Source: Norana najaformis (lineage: Eukaryota > Annelida > Clitellata > Crassiclitellata > Hormogastridae). From it: a stretch of 64,000 nucleotides of DNA. Under the pieces are notes generated by a model. The model worked only from the letters and a program-made list of their open reading frames with translations. It searched no databases and had not been told where the DNA came from. Below, one piece after another: positions 63,434 to 64,000 of this stretch. The DNA lies in the NCBI GenBank assembly GCA_964023275.1, contig OZ029927.1, positions 20,512,762-20,576,761 of the forward strand, in the 5' to 3' direction. How positions within the stretch are numbered: position 1 is the stretch's first letter; each line of letters opens with the position of its first letter. The translations under genes were made by a program, and so were the position numbers.

Positions 63434-64000
63434 TTAACAATAGAATCTATTGATTCCATGTTTCAGTGGTTCATCCCAAATACCTTATGAATGACATAAT
63501 TTAATACCAACTTTAGTTGTCATGGACGTACACGACATGCCTAGGTACTTCAGCAATCGTTGAACATATCACATACACTGCTTAGAGTCCCAAAAATTTG
63601 GCTACACATTAATTAACATTATCACAAAAAGGTCGAGGTAAATCCCGACGATCGAAATGCGACGTTTCCTGTCTCTGACTTTTCACGAGTCTAAATACCA
63701 ATATGTAACATGCTGCAATGTAATATAAAATTTATGTAGCTCCCCTTTCAGAGATCTGCACTCGGGTGTTTCCATCTCTGCCTTGGCGAAACAGAAGTAA
63801 TTGACTTATGGCAGAAGGCGCATTAATTAGCCGTAGGACCTATAAGGCATATATATATACAATATATGGAAAGTTCCTCTTACTCTGGAATATATATATA
63901 ACAGATAAGACATCATGTTGCGTAACAGTATTAGCCAATAGCTTACATCCGACTCATGTTGCACTGCATTCAGAAAATTGATACCTTGATTGTAAAATGC
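63434..64000. other. End of unit E and start of a further unit
   Basis: It matches 21593-22057, and after a short TA run at about 63885-63900 it matches 25113-25220. This is the intact version of the site where the large LINE sits after gene B. The final bases are the beginning of another 5' flank, so the array probably continues. Confidence 0.6.

Overview
The window is metazoan genomic DNA: AT-rich, with GT/AG introns, fragments of several LINE families, a hAT transposon, a solo LTR, a tRNA-derived SINE and long microsatellites. The style suggests a marine invertebrate (tunicate, cnidarian or similar). The sequence alone does not fix the species, so I leave it open. There is no bacterial-type operon, rRNA, CRISPR array or functional tRNA gene.

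The window is dominated by a head-to-tail array of one gene family, all on the + strand. Four complete copies (B 12761-19026, C 27182-33845, D 39354-48309, E 54706-60851) follow the 3' half of a fifth (A 1331-3462). The last ~100 bases match the start of a further unit. Each complete gene has eight coding exons: signal peptide; two C-type-lectin-like domains (CTLD), each split over two exons; a Thr/Ser-rich mucin-like stalk; one transmembrane helix ending in RKRK; and a cytoplasmic tail rich in tyrosine motifs. Introns are phase 1 except the last, which is phase 2. The spliced lengths of all four models are divisible by three. The predicted proteins (523, 687, 616 and 525 aa) are type I cell-surface receptors with ITIM/ITSM-like tails, which suggests immune or allorecognition-type inhibitory receptors. 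I do not recognise a named family.

The copies differ in informative ways. A, B and E share a truncated tail with three tyrosine motifs, D has an intermediate tail, and C keeps a long tail with about ten. C looks like a mosaic: its ectodomain half is B/E-like and its stalk-to-tail half is A/D-like. Between otherwise near-identical copies, amino-acid changes are concentrated in the second exon of each CTLD, while adjacent introns are much more alike. All copies also carry a conserved block between stalk and TM exons. It can be read as a second, phase-compatible transmembrane exon in A, B and C and is broken in D and E.

Layout: 1-962 LINE; 1331-3888 gene A and tail remnant; 3889-8415 A 3' flank with LINE and SINE; 8415-12440 twice-duplicated 5' flank; 12761-19443 gene B; 19444-22057 B 3' flank; 22058-25112 LINE plus (TA)n; 25113-27181 C 5' flank; 27182-33845 gene C; 33846-38780 C 3' flank with hAT and LINE fragments; 39354-48580 gene D, with LINEs in introns 1 and 2; 48581-52283 D 3' flank with a solo LTR; 52284-54705 E 5' flank; 54706-61270 gene E; 61271-64000 E 3' flank and the start of another unit.
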